Source of the DNA: an uncultured Candidatus Melainabacteria bacterium
Lineage (GTDB): Bacteria; Cyanobacteriota; Vampirovibrionia; Gastranaerophilales; Gastranaerophilaceae
DNA length: 64,000 nucleotides
Reading direction: 5' to 3'
Assembly: GCA_945910425.1 (NCBI GenBank)
Contig: CAMDYM010000002.1
Coordinates: forward strand, 1-64,000
Positions within the stretch are counted from its first letter, which is position 1. Every line of letters starts with the position of its first letter. Below, piece after piece: positions 19,096 to 28,673 of this stretch. The notes beneath the pieces were generated by a model. That model saw only the letters and a list, made by a program, of their open reading frames with translations, did no database searches and was not told where the DNA came from. Made by a program: the position numbers and the translations under genes.

Positions 19096-19339
19096 GTCAT
19101 CACGAGGAGCGGATTTTGCGGACAAATGGAGCGAAGCGAATTCGGATAGCGAACGGATTGAGTCGATAGGAGCACGCTCCGAAGACGAAACTCCGTGAGC
19201 TGGAGCAAAATTCAAGACAGCGCAGCGACGTAGTAATCTCATTTATAATCAAATTAATACAAAAAGTACGAGCCTAAAAAAACTTGAAAAACAAAAACAT
19301 AATGAGATTGCGACGCTCATTTCATTCGCTCGCAATGAC
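19096..19339. repeat. Long imperfect inverted-repeat intergenic element (about 244 bp)
   Basis: The left end GTCATCACGAGGAGC is an imperfect inverse of the right end GCGAATGAAATGAG/GCGACG region ending CGCTCGCAATGAC. Inner arms carry AGTAATCTCATTT against AATGAGATTGCGACG. The left arm is notably more GC-rich than its surroundings. This style of repeat is typical of non-coding, dispersed palindromic elements in bacterial genomes. No open frame of useful length lies inside. With the 19017-19078 repeat it fills the gap upstream of grpE. Confidence 0.55.
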
Positions 19340-19464
19340 AAAACGGGGAATACCATACCCATTTTATTTACCCCCTAAATATTAAAAAATAATAAATTTC
19401 CCTTGTTAATTCCTGTTGATAGCTTATAATATAAGTATATGTTAGGTTGTGAAGGGAAATATTT

Positions 19465-20043
19465 ATGACAAACGAAAATACTAATCCGTTTAAGAACGAA
19501 GAAATCGTTAAAGACGAAGAAAATACAAATACTGAAAATCAAACCGCTCAAGAAGAAATTCAAAATGAGGTTCAAGAAGAAACTTCTGCAAAAGAAGATA
19601 ACAAACTTCAAGAACAATATGACAAATTAAACCAGCAATATATACGTCTTGCGGCTGATTTTGACAATTACAGAAAACGTCAGGAAGCAGAACGCGAAAA
19701 CTTAATAAAATTCGGTACCGAAAACGCATTAAAAAGTATGCTGGAAGTTCTTGACAACTTTGATCGCGGTGAAAAAACATTACAAGATGTTGAAGACTGC
19801 GTTAAGGTAAAAGAAAGCTTTGAACTTGTTCATAAACAAGTATTTGAAACACTTGCAAAATTAGGATTAGAAGAAATTAAAGCAATCGGAGAAGAATTTG
19901 ACCCGAATTTCCACGAAGCTGTAATGCAAACACCGACAAGCGAACACCCTGAACATACGGTAATCGCGGAATTACAAAAGGGTTACAAACTTGGTGATAA
20001 AGTTTTAAGACCAACACTTGTTAACGTTGCAACGGCTGAGTAA
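19465..20043 (+). CDS. grpE: Nucleotide exchange factor GrpE
   Basis: Releases ADP from DnaK in the Hsp70 cycle. The protein has 192 residues. The first 60 are acidic and disordered and a long coiled coil follows. ADFDNYRKRQEAE (about 66-78), LEVLDNFDRG and the C-terminal GYKLGDKVLRPTLVNVA are the family signature. A GAAGGG site precedes the ATG. dnaJ follows about 80 bp downstream, but dnaK is not in the window. Confidence 0.96.
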   Translation: MTNENTNPFKNEEIVKDEENTNTENQTAQEEIQNEVQEETSAKEDNKLQEQYDKLNQQYIRLAADFDNYRKRQEAERENLIKFGTENALKSMLEVLDNFDRGEKTLQDVEDCVKVKESFELVHKQVFETLAKLGLEEIKAIGEEFDPNFHEAVMQTPTSEHPEHTVIAELQKGYKLGDKVLRPTLVNVATAE

Positions 20044-20052
20044 TTAAACGTC

Positions 20053-20073
20053 ACTCCGTACCGAGTACGGAGT
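20053..20073 (+). promoter_or_regulatory. Perfect nine-base-pair hairpin between grpE and dnaJ
   Basis: ACTCCGTAC and GTACGGAGT form a perfect stem with a three-base CGA loop, ten bases after the grpE stop. No T-run follows, so it is unlikely to be a simple terminator. It could stabilise the grpE message 3' end or modulate read-through into dnaJ. It could also be a copy of a dispersed palindrome. Confidence 0.45.
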
Positions 20074-20123
20074 CTATCAATGCTGATGACAAAGATTAAA
20101 AAAGGAAGAATTAAAAAGAGGAT

Positions 20124-21248
20124 ATGGCAGATTATTATGAAATACTAGGAGTATCAAAAGATGCTTCAAAAGACGAAATAAAATCAGCTTTCCGCAGGAA
20201 AGCCAGAGAATTACACCCCGATGTAAACAAAGCCCCTGATGCCGAGGAAAAATTTAAAGAACTTGGCAAAGCTTACGAAACATTATCAGATGATAACAAA
20301 CGTGCAACGTATGACAGATACGGTGAAGACGGGCTTAAAAACGCAGGTTTTGATACAAACGGTCCGTTTGCAAGCGGTTTTGGTGACCTTAACGATATTT
20401 TTGAAAGCTTTTTTGGCGGTTTCGGAGGTTTCGGATTTGGCGGACGACCTGACCCTAACGCTCCTCAGCGCGGTGATGATTTAAGATATGATATCAAATT
20501 AAAATTTGAAGATGCCGCATTCGGTGTTAATAAAGAAATTAAATTTGACCACCTTGAAGTATGTTCAGACTGTCACGGAACAGGTGCCGAAAAAGGTACA
20601 GGTAAAAAGACTTGTCCTCAATGTGGCGGATCAGGGCAGGTAAAAACAGTTACAAGAACACCTTTGGGTAACTTTGCACAAATAACTTCATGCCCGCACT
20701 GCCACGGCACAGGACAAATTATTGAAAAACCTTGTAAAACCTGTAACGGACAAGGGTTTGTAACAAAAGAAAAGAAAATTGAAATAAAAATCCCCGCAGG
20801 CGTTGACAATATGTCAAAAATAAGAGTAACGGGCGAAGGTGATTGCGGAATTAACGGTGGTCCTAACGGGGATTTGTTTGTCGTAATTCATTTAGAACAT
20901 TCAAACTACTTCAAACGTGACGGAATAAATGTCTTCACCGAATACGAAATTTCACCTGCTCAAGCTGTTTTAGGTGATGTTGTTACCATAAAAACACTTG
21001 ACGGCTATAAAGAAATACAAATTCCTGCAGGAATTCAGCATGAAAACATTATAAAAATCAAAGGTGCAGGAATTCCTATTATAACAAAACCTTCTCAAAG
21101 AGGTGATCATATTGTTATAATTAAAATTAAAATACCGACAAAATTAAGCGAAGAAGAAAAAAATCTTTATACAAGATTATACCAAATTAACGGGGGTAAA
21201 AAACCTCAAAAATCAATTATGTCAAAGGTTAAGGGAGTTTTTAAATAA
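20124..21248 (+). CDS. dnaJ: Chaperone DnaJ
   Basis: A J-domain co-chaperone that stimulates DnaK ATPase and binds unfolded proteins. The protein has 374 residues. HPD lies in [12 protein letters not shown] (about 32-34), then a Gly/Phe-rich region at about 70-112. Four zinc-binding CxxCxGxG repeats follow ([32 protein letters not shown]), then the C-terminal client-binding domain. Class I DnaJ; identity is firm. AAAGAGG precedes the ATG. Confidence 0.97.
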   Translation: MADYYEILGVSKDASKDEIKSAFRRKARELHPDVNKAPDAEEKFKELGKAYETLSDDNKRATYDRYGEDGLKNAGFDTNGPFASGFGDLNDIFESFFGGFGGFGFGGRPDPNAPQRGDDLRYDIKLKFEDAAFGVNKEIKFDHLEVCSDCHGTGAEKGTGKKTCPQCGGSGQVKTVTRTPLGNFAQITSCPHCHGTGQIIEKPCKTCNGQGFVTKEKKIEIKIPAGVDNMSKIRVTGEGDCGINGGPNGDLFVVIHLEHSNYFKRDGINVFTEYEISPAQAVLGDVVTIKTLDGYKEIQIPAGIQHENIIKIKGAGIPIITKPSQRGDHIVIIKIKIPTKLSEEEKNLYTRLYQINGGKKPQKSIMSKVKGVFK

Positions 21249-21249
21249 T

Positions 21250-22668
21250 ATGCGTAAATTATTAACAGCATTATGTATGGTTTTACTGACAGGCACCCAA
21301 GCACTGGCTCAGCAAGTTCCGCAATCTGTTCAGGATTTTGTTAACAAGGATTTCCCGAATACAAATTTCAGATTTGACGGCGCGATAATCCTGCCTGATA
21401 ACACAATGTATCTTCCTGTTTTTCCGGCTAAAACAGAAGAAAACGAAAGCTTAAATATTAAATCAGCATACCCTGTTAATACAACAATGAAACAAAAGCC
21501 CGACATGATTATCTTAGATAACAACTATGTTTTGCTAAAAGTAATTAACACAAACGGTAAAAAAACGGTTATAAATATGACTGCTCCGCCTGAAGAGCTT
21601 CAAAACGGTTTATTACCGCAAGATATTTTACTGCCGAAAGGGCTTGTAATTCCTGAATCTTTAAAAGGAATTATCGGTGATATTGATGTCGGTGTAACTC
21701 AAGAAACAGGCTTGAGAATAAATAATTCAAGAAATAAAGGTAAAAAATCCGAAACAACTCCTGTTGAACCATTAAATAATAAAACTTTCTACATCTCAAG
21801 CGGAACAAATAAAAATATTCAGGTAATCCATACGGATTCTAAAAACGCGCAATACGCACTTGAGCAAAAACACGTTATTAATGACTTGAAAGCATACAAC
21901 GACCAATTTTTACTCGTGACTTATTTTGATTCAAAAGTAATGAATATAATTTCATTAATGGATGAAAAAGTTATTAAAGAAGTTAATTTTGAGATATGTC
22001 CTGAGCAAATTCTTATCGATAACGACCAAAAAATTGCCTATATAACATCCGGTTCGGATTCAAGTGTATACGTTTTCAGCCTTGAAACTATGACACTAAA
22101 AAGACAATTAAAAATAAACGGTTTATGTGAAAAATTCACACTATCTCAAGACGGTACAAAATTATTCTACGTAGACCGCAACAAAAATGATATCTGGGCA
22201 ATCGAACTTGACAATAATTACTTATTAAAAAATATCGGAAGTTTCCCGAATGTTTCTAAAATAGTTTACGAAAACGGTAAAATTTACGTGATAAGCCGTA
22301 CCAAAAACAGACTTGCAATAGTAGATTACGACACCAACGAATTTATAACAGAACTTGAAGTCTGCGAAAAACCCGTTGATTTATACACTCACAATAAAGA
22401 ATTATTTATTCTTGGAGCACAAGATAATATTGTAGAAGTCTTAAACACAGAAGATGACACCATTACAGATAAACTGTTTTTAAACACAAATGCTTTTGCA
22501 ACCCAAATGACACCAATTGAAAACAGTAATTTGATAATGGTTACAAATGCCCGCTCAGGACTTTATTCGGTTATTGATACTGATTTAAAAGAAGTAGTAA
22601 AAACAAGCCCGCTTGATGTTCCTGTAAGAGCAATAGTTATAACAGATAAGGTGAAAACAATAAAATAA
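21250..22668 (+). CDS. Exported beta-propeller-like protein
   Basis: A protein of 472 residues with a signal peptide (about 1-20, ALA-QQ). From about residue 175 there are repeating four-stranded blade units (for example KIAYITSGSDSSVYVFSLET and GKIYVISRTKNRLAIVDYD), as in YVTN/NHL-type seven-bladed propellers. It probably acts in the periplasm as a binding scaffold. It starts one base after the dnaJ stop and overlaps the next start at 22668, so it is in the same transcript. Confidence 0.75.
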   Translation: MRKLLTALCMVLLTGTQALAQQVPQSVQDFVNKDFPNTNFRFDGAIILPDNTMYLPVFPAKTEENESLNIKSAYPVNTTMKQKPDMIILDNNYVLLKVINTNGKKTVINMTAPPEELQNGLLPQDILLPKGLVIPESLKGIIGDIDVGVTQETGLRINNSRNKGKKSETTPVEPLNNKTFYISSGTNKNIQVIHTDSKNAQYALEQKHVINDLKAYNDQFLLVTYFDSKVMNIISLMDEKVIKEVNFEICPEQILIDNDQKIAYITSGSDSSVYVFSLETMTLKRQLKINGLCEKFTLSQDGTKLFYVDRNKNDIWAIELDNNYLLKNIGSFPNVSKIVYENGKIYVISRTKNRLAIVDYDTNEFITELEVCEKPVDLYTHNKELFILGAQDNIVEVLNTEDDTITDKLFLNTNAFATQMTPIENSNLIMVTNARSGLYSVIDTDLKEVVKTSPLDVPVRAIVITDKVKTIK

Positions 22669-23237
22669 TGATAGAAAATTTTGATAATACAACACAAGAA
22701 ATCCTAAAAGAACTTGAAAAAACACAAAAAGAATTCTGGAATATTTCAAGAACAACAGCAGAGTTTTTGTATAACTTAATTGTTGATTCAAACTCACAAA
22801 GTGTAATAGAAGTCGGCACCTCTAACGGATATTCGGGAATTTGGATTGGAAAAGCCCTAAAAAAGACAGGCGGGAAACTGACAACTATCGAGTTTTACGA
22901 TAAACGTCTTGATATTGCTAAAGAAAATTTTAAAAAATGCGGTGTATCTGATATTATTGACACCAAAAAAGGTGATGCTGCAACAATTTTGGAATATCTG
23001 CCTGAGGATTTTGAAGTAGATTTTGCGTTTATTGATGCAAATAAAGCCCAGTATATAAAATTTTTCCACCTGATAGCACCGCACCTAAAAGTCGGAGGTT
23101 ATATCGCTTGTGATAACGTAATATCGCATGCCGCTAAAGTTCAAACATTTATTGATGATATCAACGCAAACCCTGATTACGAAAATGTAATCCTACCATT
23201 ACCTGCGGGACTGTCTTTGGCAAAGAAGATACGATAA
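22668..23237 (+). CDS. O-methyltransferase, class I SAM-dependent
   Basis: A protein of 189 residues resembling the caffeoyl-CoA/catechol O-methyltransferase (Methyltransf_3) family. SVIEVGTSNGYSGIWIG (about 43-59) is the SAM-binding motif I. LTTIEFYDKRLDIAKENF carries the acidic residue that binds SAM ribose. DFAFIDANKAQYIKFF holds the metal-binding Asp. Its acceptor is unknown. The ATG overlaps the propeller gene's stop (TAATG). Confidence 0.88.
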   Translation: MIENFDNTTQEILKELEKTQKEFWNISRTTAEFLYNLIVDSNSQSVIEVGTSNGYSGIWIGKALKKTGGKLTTIEFYDKRLDIAKENFKKCGVSDIIDTKKGDAATILEYLPEDFEVDFAFIDANKAQYIKFFHLIAPHLKVGGYIACDNVISHAAKVQTFIDDINANPDYENVILPLPAGLSLAKKIR

Positions 23238-23255
23238 TTATTAAAGGAGAAAATA

Positions 23256-23570
23256 ATGAGCGAAGATTGTATTTTTTGTAAGATTATAAGAGGTGATTTC
23301 GGAACAGAGTTTGTTCACGAAACGGAAAATACTGTCGTATTTAACGATATTAATCCTAAAGCTCCAATCCACATGCTTGTATGTCCCAAAAAACATATAG
23401 AATCACTTAATGAATTAGAAGACAAAAACCTTATGGCAGAACTTTTGCAAACCGTAAAAGATGTTACTAAAAAAATCGGTCTAAGATCATACAAAACACA
23501 AATCAACACAGGTAAAGAAGCCGGACAAGAGGTCTTTCACCTGCATATTCATGTTTTAGGGAATAAGTAA
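23256..23570 (+). CDS. HIT-family nucleotide hydrolase/transferase (HINT type)
   Basis: A protein of 104 residues. It opens with CIFCKIIRGDF and ends with the histidine triad HLHIHVLG. It probably hydrolyses AMP-linked phosphoramidates, as HINT proteins do. A GGAG site precedes the ATG. It converges tail-to-tail with the glycosyltransferase gene, with one base between the two stops. Confidence 0.95.
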   Translation: MSEDCIFCKIIRGDFGTEFVHETENTVVFNDINPKAPIHMLVCPKKHIESLNELEDKNLMAELLQTVKDVTKKIGLRSYKTQINTGKEAGQEVFHLHIHVLGNK

Positions 23571-23571
23571 T

Positions 23572-24564
23572 TTATCGCTTACATTTATACGTAAATAACA
23601 CAAAATTCTTTAATTTAATTTTTCTAATTTCTTTGCCTTTGGAATTACGATAATATGCTTTTGTCAAAAACAAGAGTTTTTTGTTTTTATAGTTTCTTCC
23701 GATTTTACTTGATAACATTATTTTTTCTAACGGGAAAATACTTTTTTCAGAATTTTCTTTAAATTTTTCTAACATTACGGATTCAAGATTTTTAGTGTTA
23801 CTTGTCATTATTCTTGCCTTTGACACATTCTTAATGGTATTACTGTCGTGCCAGCGGTATGAAAACAGAACTTCATCTAAAAATTTAAATTTCATATATT
23901 TTGATAATTGAAGCATCATATAATAATCTTCCAAATAATCACCTTGCGGTATGCTTGGTATCAAATCTAATACGGATTTTCTAATTAAATAACCGTTTGG
24001 AATATAATTCCCTATAACTAAAGATTCATAAGAACCAAAATCATCAGTATTAAAATCAACATCTTGTCGACTATGTTTAAGAAAGTCCCCGAAAGTCTTA
24101 TATTGCATAAGTGACTTGTCATAAGTATTCTCTCTTGTTTTTGTCCAAAAACATTTTTGACCTTTTGAATCAATAATCTCATTATCACCAACTACAAGAC
24201 AATAGTCAGGATTGTTCACCAAGAAATCGACTTCCTTTTCAATTGCAATTGGTTTTGATATATCATCAGATGCAATCAAATATACAAAATCACCTTGAGC
24301 TTTATCTAAAAGTTTATTTAATGTAGCACAAATTCCTTCATTTTCTTTTGTTTCAAAAACAACATTAACAAAACGCTCATCACATTGTTGTTTCAAGCTT
24401 TTTAATATTTCCCAAGTATCATCTGTTGACCCGTCATCAAGCACTATTAATTCAATATTTTTATATGTTTGATGAATTATTGAATTAATTGCCTCTTGAA
24501 CATAATTTTGATGATTATAAGCAGGCATCAAAACAGAAACTAACGGTTTTTTATTTGTAAGCAT
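23572..24564 (-). CDS. Glycosyltransferase family 2
   Basis: An inverting GT-A glycosyltransferase of about 330 residues for glycan assembly at the cytoplasmic face. [18 protein letters not shown] opens the fold and [15 protein letters not shown] carries the nucleotide-sugar Asp pair. LIASDDIS gives the metal-binding DxD-type site. The ATG at 24564 is chosen because AGAGG lies six bases upstream; a TTG two codons earlier is also open. It overlaps the end of the aminotransferase gene and is the last gene of the glycan operon. Donor sugar not predictable. Confidence 0.9.
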   Translation of the reverse strand: MLTNKKPLVSVLMPAYNHQNYVQEAINSIIHQTYKNIELIVLDDGSTDDTWEILKSLKQQCDERFVNVVFETKENEGICATLNKLLDKAQGDFVYLIASDDISKPIAIEKEVDFLVNNPDYCLVVGDNEIIDSKGQKCFWTKTRENTYDKSLMQYKTFGDFLKHSRQDVDFNTDDFGSYESLVIGNYIPNGYLIRKSVLDLIPSIPQGDYLEDYYMMLQLSKYMKFKFLDEVLFSYRWHDSNTIKNVSKARIMTSNTKNLESVMLEKFKENSEKSIFPLEKIMLSSKIGRNYKNKKLLFLTKAYYRNSKGKEIRKIKLKNFVLFTYKCKR

Positions 24565-25639
24565 TAACAACCTCTACAACTCTTTTAACTTCATCATCTG
24601 TCATAACAGGAGAAATCGGTAATGAAATTATAGTATTGTGAATTTCTTCTGTTATAGGATAACTTAAATTGTTCCACTCCTTGTATGCTTGTTGTTTGTG
24701 TGGTGGAGTCGGGTAGTGAATAAGTGTTTGAATATCATTTTGTTTTAAATACTCTTGAAATTCATCTCTTTTTTGTGTTCTTACAGGGAAAACATGCCAT
24801 ACATTAGCGAGTTTTTCATAAGTATTTCTTAAAATAATTTTATCATTTTTGATGTTTTTAAGATAATAATCAGCGATTTCTCTTCTTTTTTCATTGTCTG
24901 AATCAAGATGTTTTAATTTAACATCCAAAATCGCAGCCTGAATTTCGTCAAGTCGGGAGTTAACACCTTTATAAATATTACAATATTTTTTATGGCTTCC
25001 ATAGTTGGCAATAGCTTTTATTTTGTTATACAACTCTTCATCATTGGTTGTAACAGCACCGCCATCACCAAAACATCCTAAATTTTTACCCGGATAAAAA
25101 GAAAAACCGCTTGCATCACTTAAATTTCCTGCTCTTTTGCCTTGATAAATTGCACCATGAGCTTGAGCAGAGTCTTCTATAACTTTAAGATTATATTTTT
25201 TAGCTAAAGCCCAAACTTTTTCCATTTGAACAGCTTGACCATAAAGATGAACAACCATAATAGCCTTGGTTTTAGCTGTAATTTTTTCCTCAATTAAATC
25301 AGGATTAATATTATAAGTATTAATATCAGGTTCAACTAAAACAGGAGTGCAACCGTTTTCACTAATAGCAAGAATAGAAGCAATATACGTATTTGCAGGA
25401 ACTATAATTTCGTCCCCCGGACCAAATCCAAACCCTTTAATAATTAAATTTAAAGCATCAAGACCGTTTGCAACGCCAAGGGCAAATTTTGTACCACAAA
25501 ATTTTGCAAAGTTTTTTGAAAAAGTTTCATTTTCTTCACCTTGCAAATACCAGCCTTTATCTAAAACTGTCTTTATCCTTGAATCAATCTCATCTCTAAA
25601 TCTATTGTTTACTTTTTCTAAATCTAAAAATTTTATCAT
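24551..25639 (-). CDS. DegT/DnrJ/EryC1 sugar aminotransferase (FdtB/QdtB-like)
   Basis: A PLP-dependent transaminase of 362 residues, probably converting dTDP-3-keto-6-deoxyhexose to the 3-amino sugar. [21 protein letters not shown] near residue 57, EDSAQAHGA (Asp/Gln binding PLP), and [17 protein letters not shown] with the Schiff-base Lys are canonical. It pairs with the ketoisomerase and acetyltransferase at the operon start, together giving a dTDP-3-acetamido-3,6-dideoxyhexose (Fuc3NAc or Qui3NAc). Its ATG overlaps the previous stop as ATGA. The step is inferred from family and context. Confidence 0.88.
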   Translation of the reverse strand: MIKFLDLEKVNNRFRDEIDSRIKTVLDKGWYLQGEENETFSKNFAKFCGTKFALGVANGLDALNLIIKGFGFGPGDEIIVPANTYIASILAISENGCTPVLVEPDINTYNINPDLIEEKITAKTKAIMVVHLYGQAVQMEKVWALAKKYNLKVIEDSAQAHGAIYQGKRAGNLSDASGFSFYPGKNLGCFGDGGAVTTNDEELYNKIKAIANYGSHKKYCNIYKGVNSRLDEIQAAILDVKLKHLDSDNEKRREIADYYLKNIKNDKIILRNTYEKLANVWHVFPVRTQKRDEFQEYLKQNDIQTLIHYPTPPHKQQAYKEWNNLSYPITEEIHNTIISLPISPVMTDDEVKRVVEVVNAYK

Positions 25640-26985
25640 ATTATACCCTTTCTCTTTAATATTTTATTATAATGCGACCATATTTTATACCTAATTTTAT
25701 TTCTAAAATTCATTTTTAATTTTGGAGCTTTAAAATCATTCATACTAAGCCAAGAATCTAGGTTCTTCAGCGAAATACCCCCCCCGAGCGGCTTTGAGTC
25801 CATTTTGATTATATTATTATGAGTAGAGGAAAGACTTATATCTAAATAATTTTCCATAATTTTTAAAATATTAATAAATCTATAATTTTCATTAACGACT
25901 TCCTGAGATTGCTGAACAATATCAAATCTATAAGATTCATCTGTCAATAATTTTTTACATTGTTCATATGCTTCCCAATCATTTGAAAAATATGGAAGTT
26001 TCAATTCCGGGAAATATTTATTAAAATCTCCATGATATTCTGTAACCAGACAAGCATTAGATGCCATAATATCAAATACCCGCCATGGAAATCCTGTTTT
26101 TGCCTGTAAATGTCCAATATTTATCCCAATTTTAGATGAATTATAAACATTTTGGTTATCTTGTATTGTATAAACAGGTTCCTTATGGAAATTCAAAATT
26201 AACCAAGGCTCATTATATGTATCATCTGCCCAATTCGGAGTTCCCCATATATCTAAACCCAAATCCGCAATTTTTGATAATACCTTTATACGCCTATAAT
26301 CTGAAAGTAAAAAAGTTATATCATAAGGAACAAATGTTTTAAGGATTTTTTCAGATGTTGTATTTTTAAATAAATCTTCTTTTGTAATAAAAACATCATT
26401 TTGCAAAACATCCATTAATTGCATAAACTCTTTACGTTCTTCATCCGTTGGATTTGTTACCATAAAATTATTAAAACAATTTTTGCAAGAATTTCTGAAT
26501 TTTGAACCGATAAAACATATATTATTTGTTTGCTCTATATTTTCAGCTTGAATTGAGGTAAAAAACGGAAGATGAAGAATATTTTTTGAAGGGACTTTAA
26601 ATTCATCTTTCAATATATCAACTGAAGAACTGGCAACAACAAAAAATTTAAACCTATCAGGATTTTTAATTAGAGCTTCTTTATTTCTGTAATAAAGCGG
26701 AGAATCAACTTCATATATAATAATAGGACAATCAAATTCTTTAGAAAGATCATAAAAGGAGTTATTGAAAATAAATATCAAGTCAGGATTAAACTCTTTA
26801 ATATCTTGCAGTAAAGCAGGCGGAATTGAATCAAAATTCATACTCCAATGATTATGCATAATAGCAAAAACCTCATTACCATTTTCTTGCAGTCCCTTTA
26901 TAAAACCTTCGTAAAATAAAGGAATTGCATTCGGATCTTGCGCTCCTTTTATTCCGTTAAAAAATGCTAAAAATATTTTTGCCAT
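25636..26985 (-). CDS. CgeB-like glycosyltransferase (copy 2)
   Basis: A protein of 449 residues. The C-terminal half matches the glycosyl-transferase 4-like/CgeB type: [10 protein letters not shown], then [19 protein letters not shown] (about 292-310). The N-terminal Rossmann-like half includes [11 protein letters not shown]. It shares the [14 protein letters not shown] motif and a near-identical C-terminal tail ([12 protein letters not shown], then LKRKGII) with the gene at 29959-31293, so the two are paralogues. Each probably adds one residue of the repeat unit. A GGAG site lies eight bases before its ATG, after a gap of about 210 bp from the cytidylyltransferase gene. Confidence 0.78.
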   Translation of the reverse strand: MAKIFLAFFNGIKGAQDPNAIPLFYEGFIKGLQENGNEVFAIMHNHWSMNFDSIPPALLQDIKEFNPDLIFIFNNSFYDLSKEFDCPIIIYEVDSPLYYRNKEALIKNPDRFKFFVVASSSVDILKDEFKVPSKNILHLPFFTSIQAENIEQTNNICFIGSKFRNSCKNCFNNFMVTNPTDEERKEFMQLMDVLQNDVFITKEDLFKNTTSEKILKTFVPYDITFLLSDYRRIKVLSKIADLGLDIWGTPNWADDTYNEPWLILNFHKEPVYTIQDNQNVYNSSKIGINIGHLQAKTGFPWRVFDIMASNACLVTEYHGDFNKYFPELKLPYFSNDWEAYEQCKKLLTDESYRFDIVQQSQEVVNENYRFINILKIMENYLDISLSSTHNNIIKMDSKPLGGGISLKNLDSWLSMNDFKAPKLKMNFRNKIRYKIWSHYNKILKRKGII

Positions 26986-27193
26986 ATATTGATTCTCCTT
27001 TTACGCAAAATTTAAACTACACATCAGACAAGGGAAGAACTCTCTCGGACGAGTTGGAAAGATTTGAGTATATAGGTTTGTTAAATATAAATTGTATGCT
27101 TATACCTATAAATCAATAAATATGCAAACAAAAATACAAACTTCAAAAAATCAACTACATATAATTAAAAGTTTTGTTCTTTTACATTTAACA

Positions 27194-27622
27194 TTATTTT
27201 TCTTCTCTTAATTTTACAAGTGTTTCATTTAAAAGAGTGGAACTCGTTCCCTTTGTATATGGGAAATATACAACTCTAACACCAACTTTATTAAATTTTT
27301 CTTCCATTTCTTTCCAACTTGGAGCATTAAACCAATCATCTCCAACAAAAAGGACATCAAAATGGAGCTTTTCCCACATTTTGAATTTGTCCAATTCTTC
27401 CTGAGGAATTGCAGCATCTACATATTTAATGTTTCTTACGATTTCTATTCTTTCTTCAAAAGGAATAACTGAACGTTTATTTTTGTATTCAACAAGCTTA
27501 TCGACGCTTACACCAACAATTAGCTTGTCACACAAACCTTTTGCATTTTTTAATAAATTAAGATGTCCTATATGGAACAAATCATATACTCCGGATGTAT
27601 AACCTAATAACATTTTAGACAT
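27194..27622 (-). CDS. tagD: Glycerol-3-phosphate cytidylyltransferase
   Basis: Makes CDP-glycerol from CTP and glycerol-3-phosphate. The protein has 142 residues. GVYDLFHIGHLNLL holds the HxGH nucleotidyl-transfer motif, VGDDWF is typical of TagD, and KGTSSTLL is the RTxGxST-like ATP/CTP loop. The ATG at 27622 has GGAGG six bases upstream and lies within the last eight bases of the upstream gene. It provides the donor for the CDP-glycerol glycerophosphotransferase two genes upstream. A close relative such as a D-glycero-manno-heptose type is less likely. Confidence 0.88.
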   Translation of the reverse strand: MSKMLLGYTSGVYDLFHIGHLNLLKNAKGLCDKLIVGVSVDKLVEYKNKRSVIPFEERIEIVRNIKYVDAAIPQEELDKFKMWEKLHFDVLFVGDDWFNAPSWKEMEEKFNKVGVRVVYFPYTKGTSSTLLNETLVKLREEK

Positions 27623-28673
27623 TAGCAACCTCCTTTATTGGTTCATGCATATTCAAAAACTGTTCAAGACACCAACATAGCCATTTTTGATCGCCCGTCA
27701 TATTCTCTGTACAATTTGGAATAAATTCCGGTCTAGAAACTTTATAGTCTTTTAACCATTGAGTTGTTGCCCTTGGCATAGGAATTTTTGTTGGAACAGG
27801 GATTTCAGGATAACGTTTTGCAAAAAGTTCTCTAACCATATACTTAGGTTCACCATTTCTAACCCTGTTTAAATCTAGTGGTAATGCCATTTTTGTAAAA
27901 GTATATGGATCTAAATATTCAATTCCTGCAATTTTGAACGCATGCATATATGAAGTTGATGATTCAATTGAGAAAATTTCATCCATGAAAGTAAGAAAAT
28001 CAATTTTATCATTTGGTAAACGATATTTTTCATAAACATCTTTTACACTGATTGGATTTTTAAGTGCTTTTGATGGTTCAACAAAATTGTATCTGTTATA
28101 AAAATCTTCAAAATTCCAATCTTTACCAATTAATTTATCCATTCCGCCAAAAATTAAATCTGCTGATTCGCCAATAATAAATCTTTCTATCCCTTGGCTT
28201 TTTGCATATTTTGCAGCTTTTAATAGTTGAACTTCAATTGAATGAAAAGGTACACCATCTGCTTTTAAAATTTCAGGAGTTAATTCTTCAAAATCTGACC
28301 AATTCATTTCAATTATTTCATGATCTAATCCATATGCGTCGCAATATTTTTTTGCTTGCGCAGTTTCATCAATAGCACCAGGGGCAATACATTTAAAAGT
28401 ATAAGCTTTTGTTCCTTTTGGTAAATATGAAGCCAAAATTGCACTATCAACCCCGCCTGACAATAATACTGCAGTTTTATTTGGAATATAAAATTCTTCA
28501 ATCTTTTCTTTGTATATTTTATCCATTTCATCTATTGTTGAAACTGGAATCACTTCTCTTTCATCGCGCGATTTAAAGATTTCGTGTTTTAACCCATTAA
28601 AAAAATTGATATTTTCATTTTTAATAAAGCGAAAAGCCAAATAATGACTCATGCAATAATTTTTATCTATCAT
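27615..28673 (-). CDS. Asparagine-synthase-like amidotransferase lacking the glutaminase domain
   Basis: A protein of 352 residues. It is an asparagine synthetase B C-terminal domain: the PP-loop AVLLSGGVDSAILASYL at about 70-86 and the GESADLIFGG motif. The N-terminal Ntn glutaminase domain (Cys2) is missing. The first 60 residues are unrelated. It may adenylate a carboxylate and use ammonia or another amine. In glycan clusters such proteins are thought to amidate uronic acids or similar residues. That role is inference. It is translationally coupled to both neighbours (ATGA overlap at its start). Confidence 0.8.
   Translation of the reverse strand: MIDKNYCMSHYLAFRFIKNENINFFNGLKHEIFKSRDEREVIPVSTIDEMDKIYKEKIEEFYIPNKTAVLLSGGVDSAILASYLPKGTKAYTFKCIAPGAIDETAQAKKYCDAYGLDHEIIEMNWSDFEELTPEILKADGVPFHSIEVQLLKAAKYAKSQGIERFIIGESADLIFGGMDKLIGKDWNFEDFYNRYNFVEPSKALKNPISVKDVYEKYRLPNDKIDFLTFMDEIFSIESSTSYMHAFKIAGIEYLDPYTFTKMALPLDLNRVRNGEPKYMVRELFAKRYPEIPVPTKIPMPRATTQWLKDYKVSRPEFIPNCTENMTGDQKWLCWCLEQFLNMHEPIKEVANV

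Noticed and set aside
19375-19780. Minus-strand frames over grpE
   Set aside because: They mirror the grpE coding frame and are composed of Phe/Leu-rich antisense codons.
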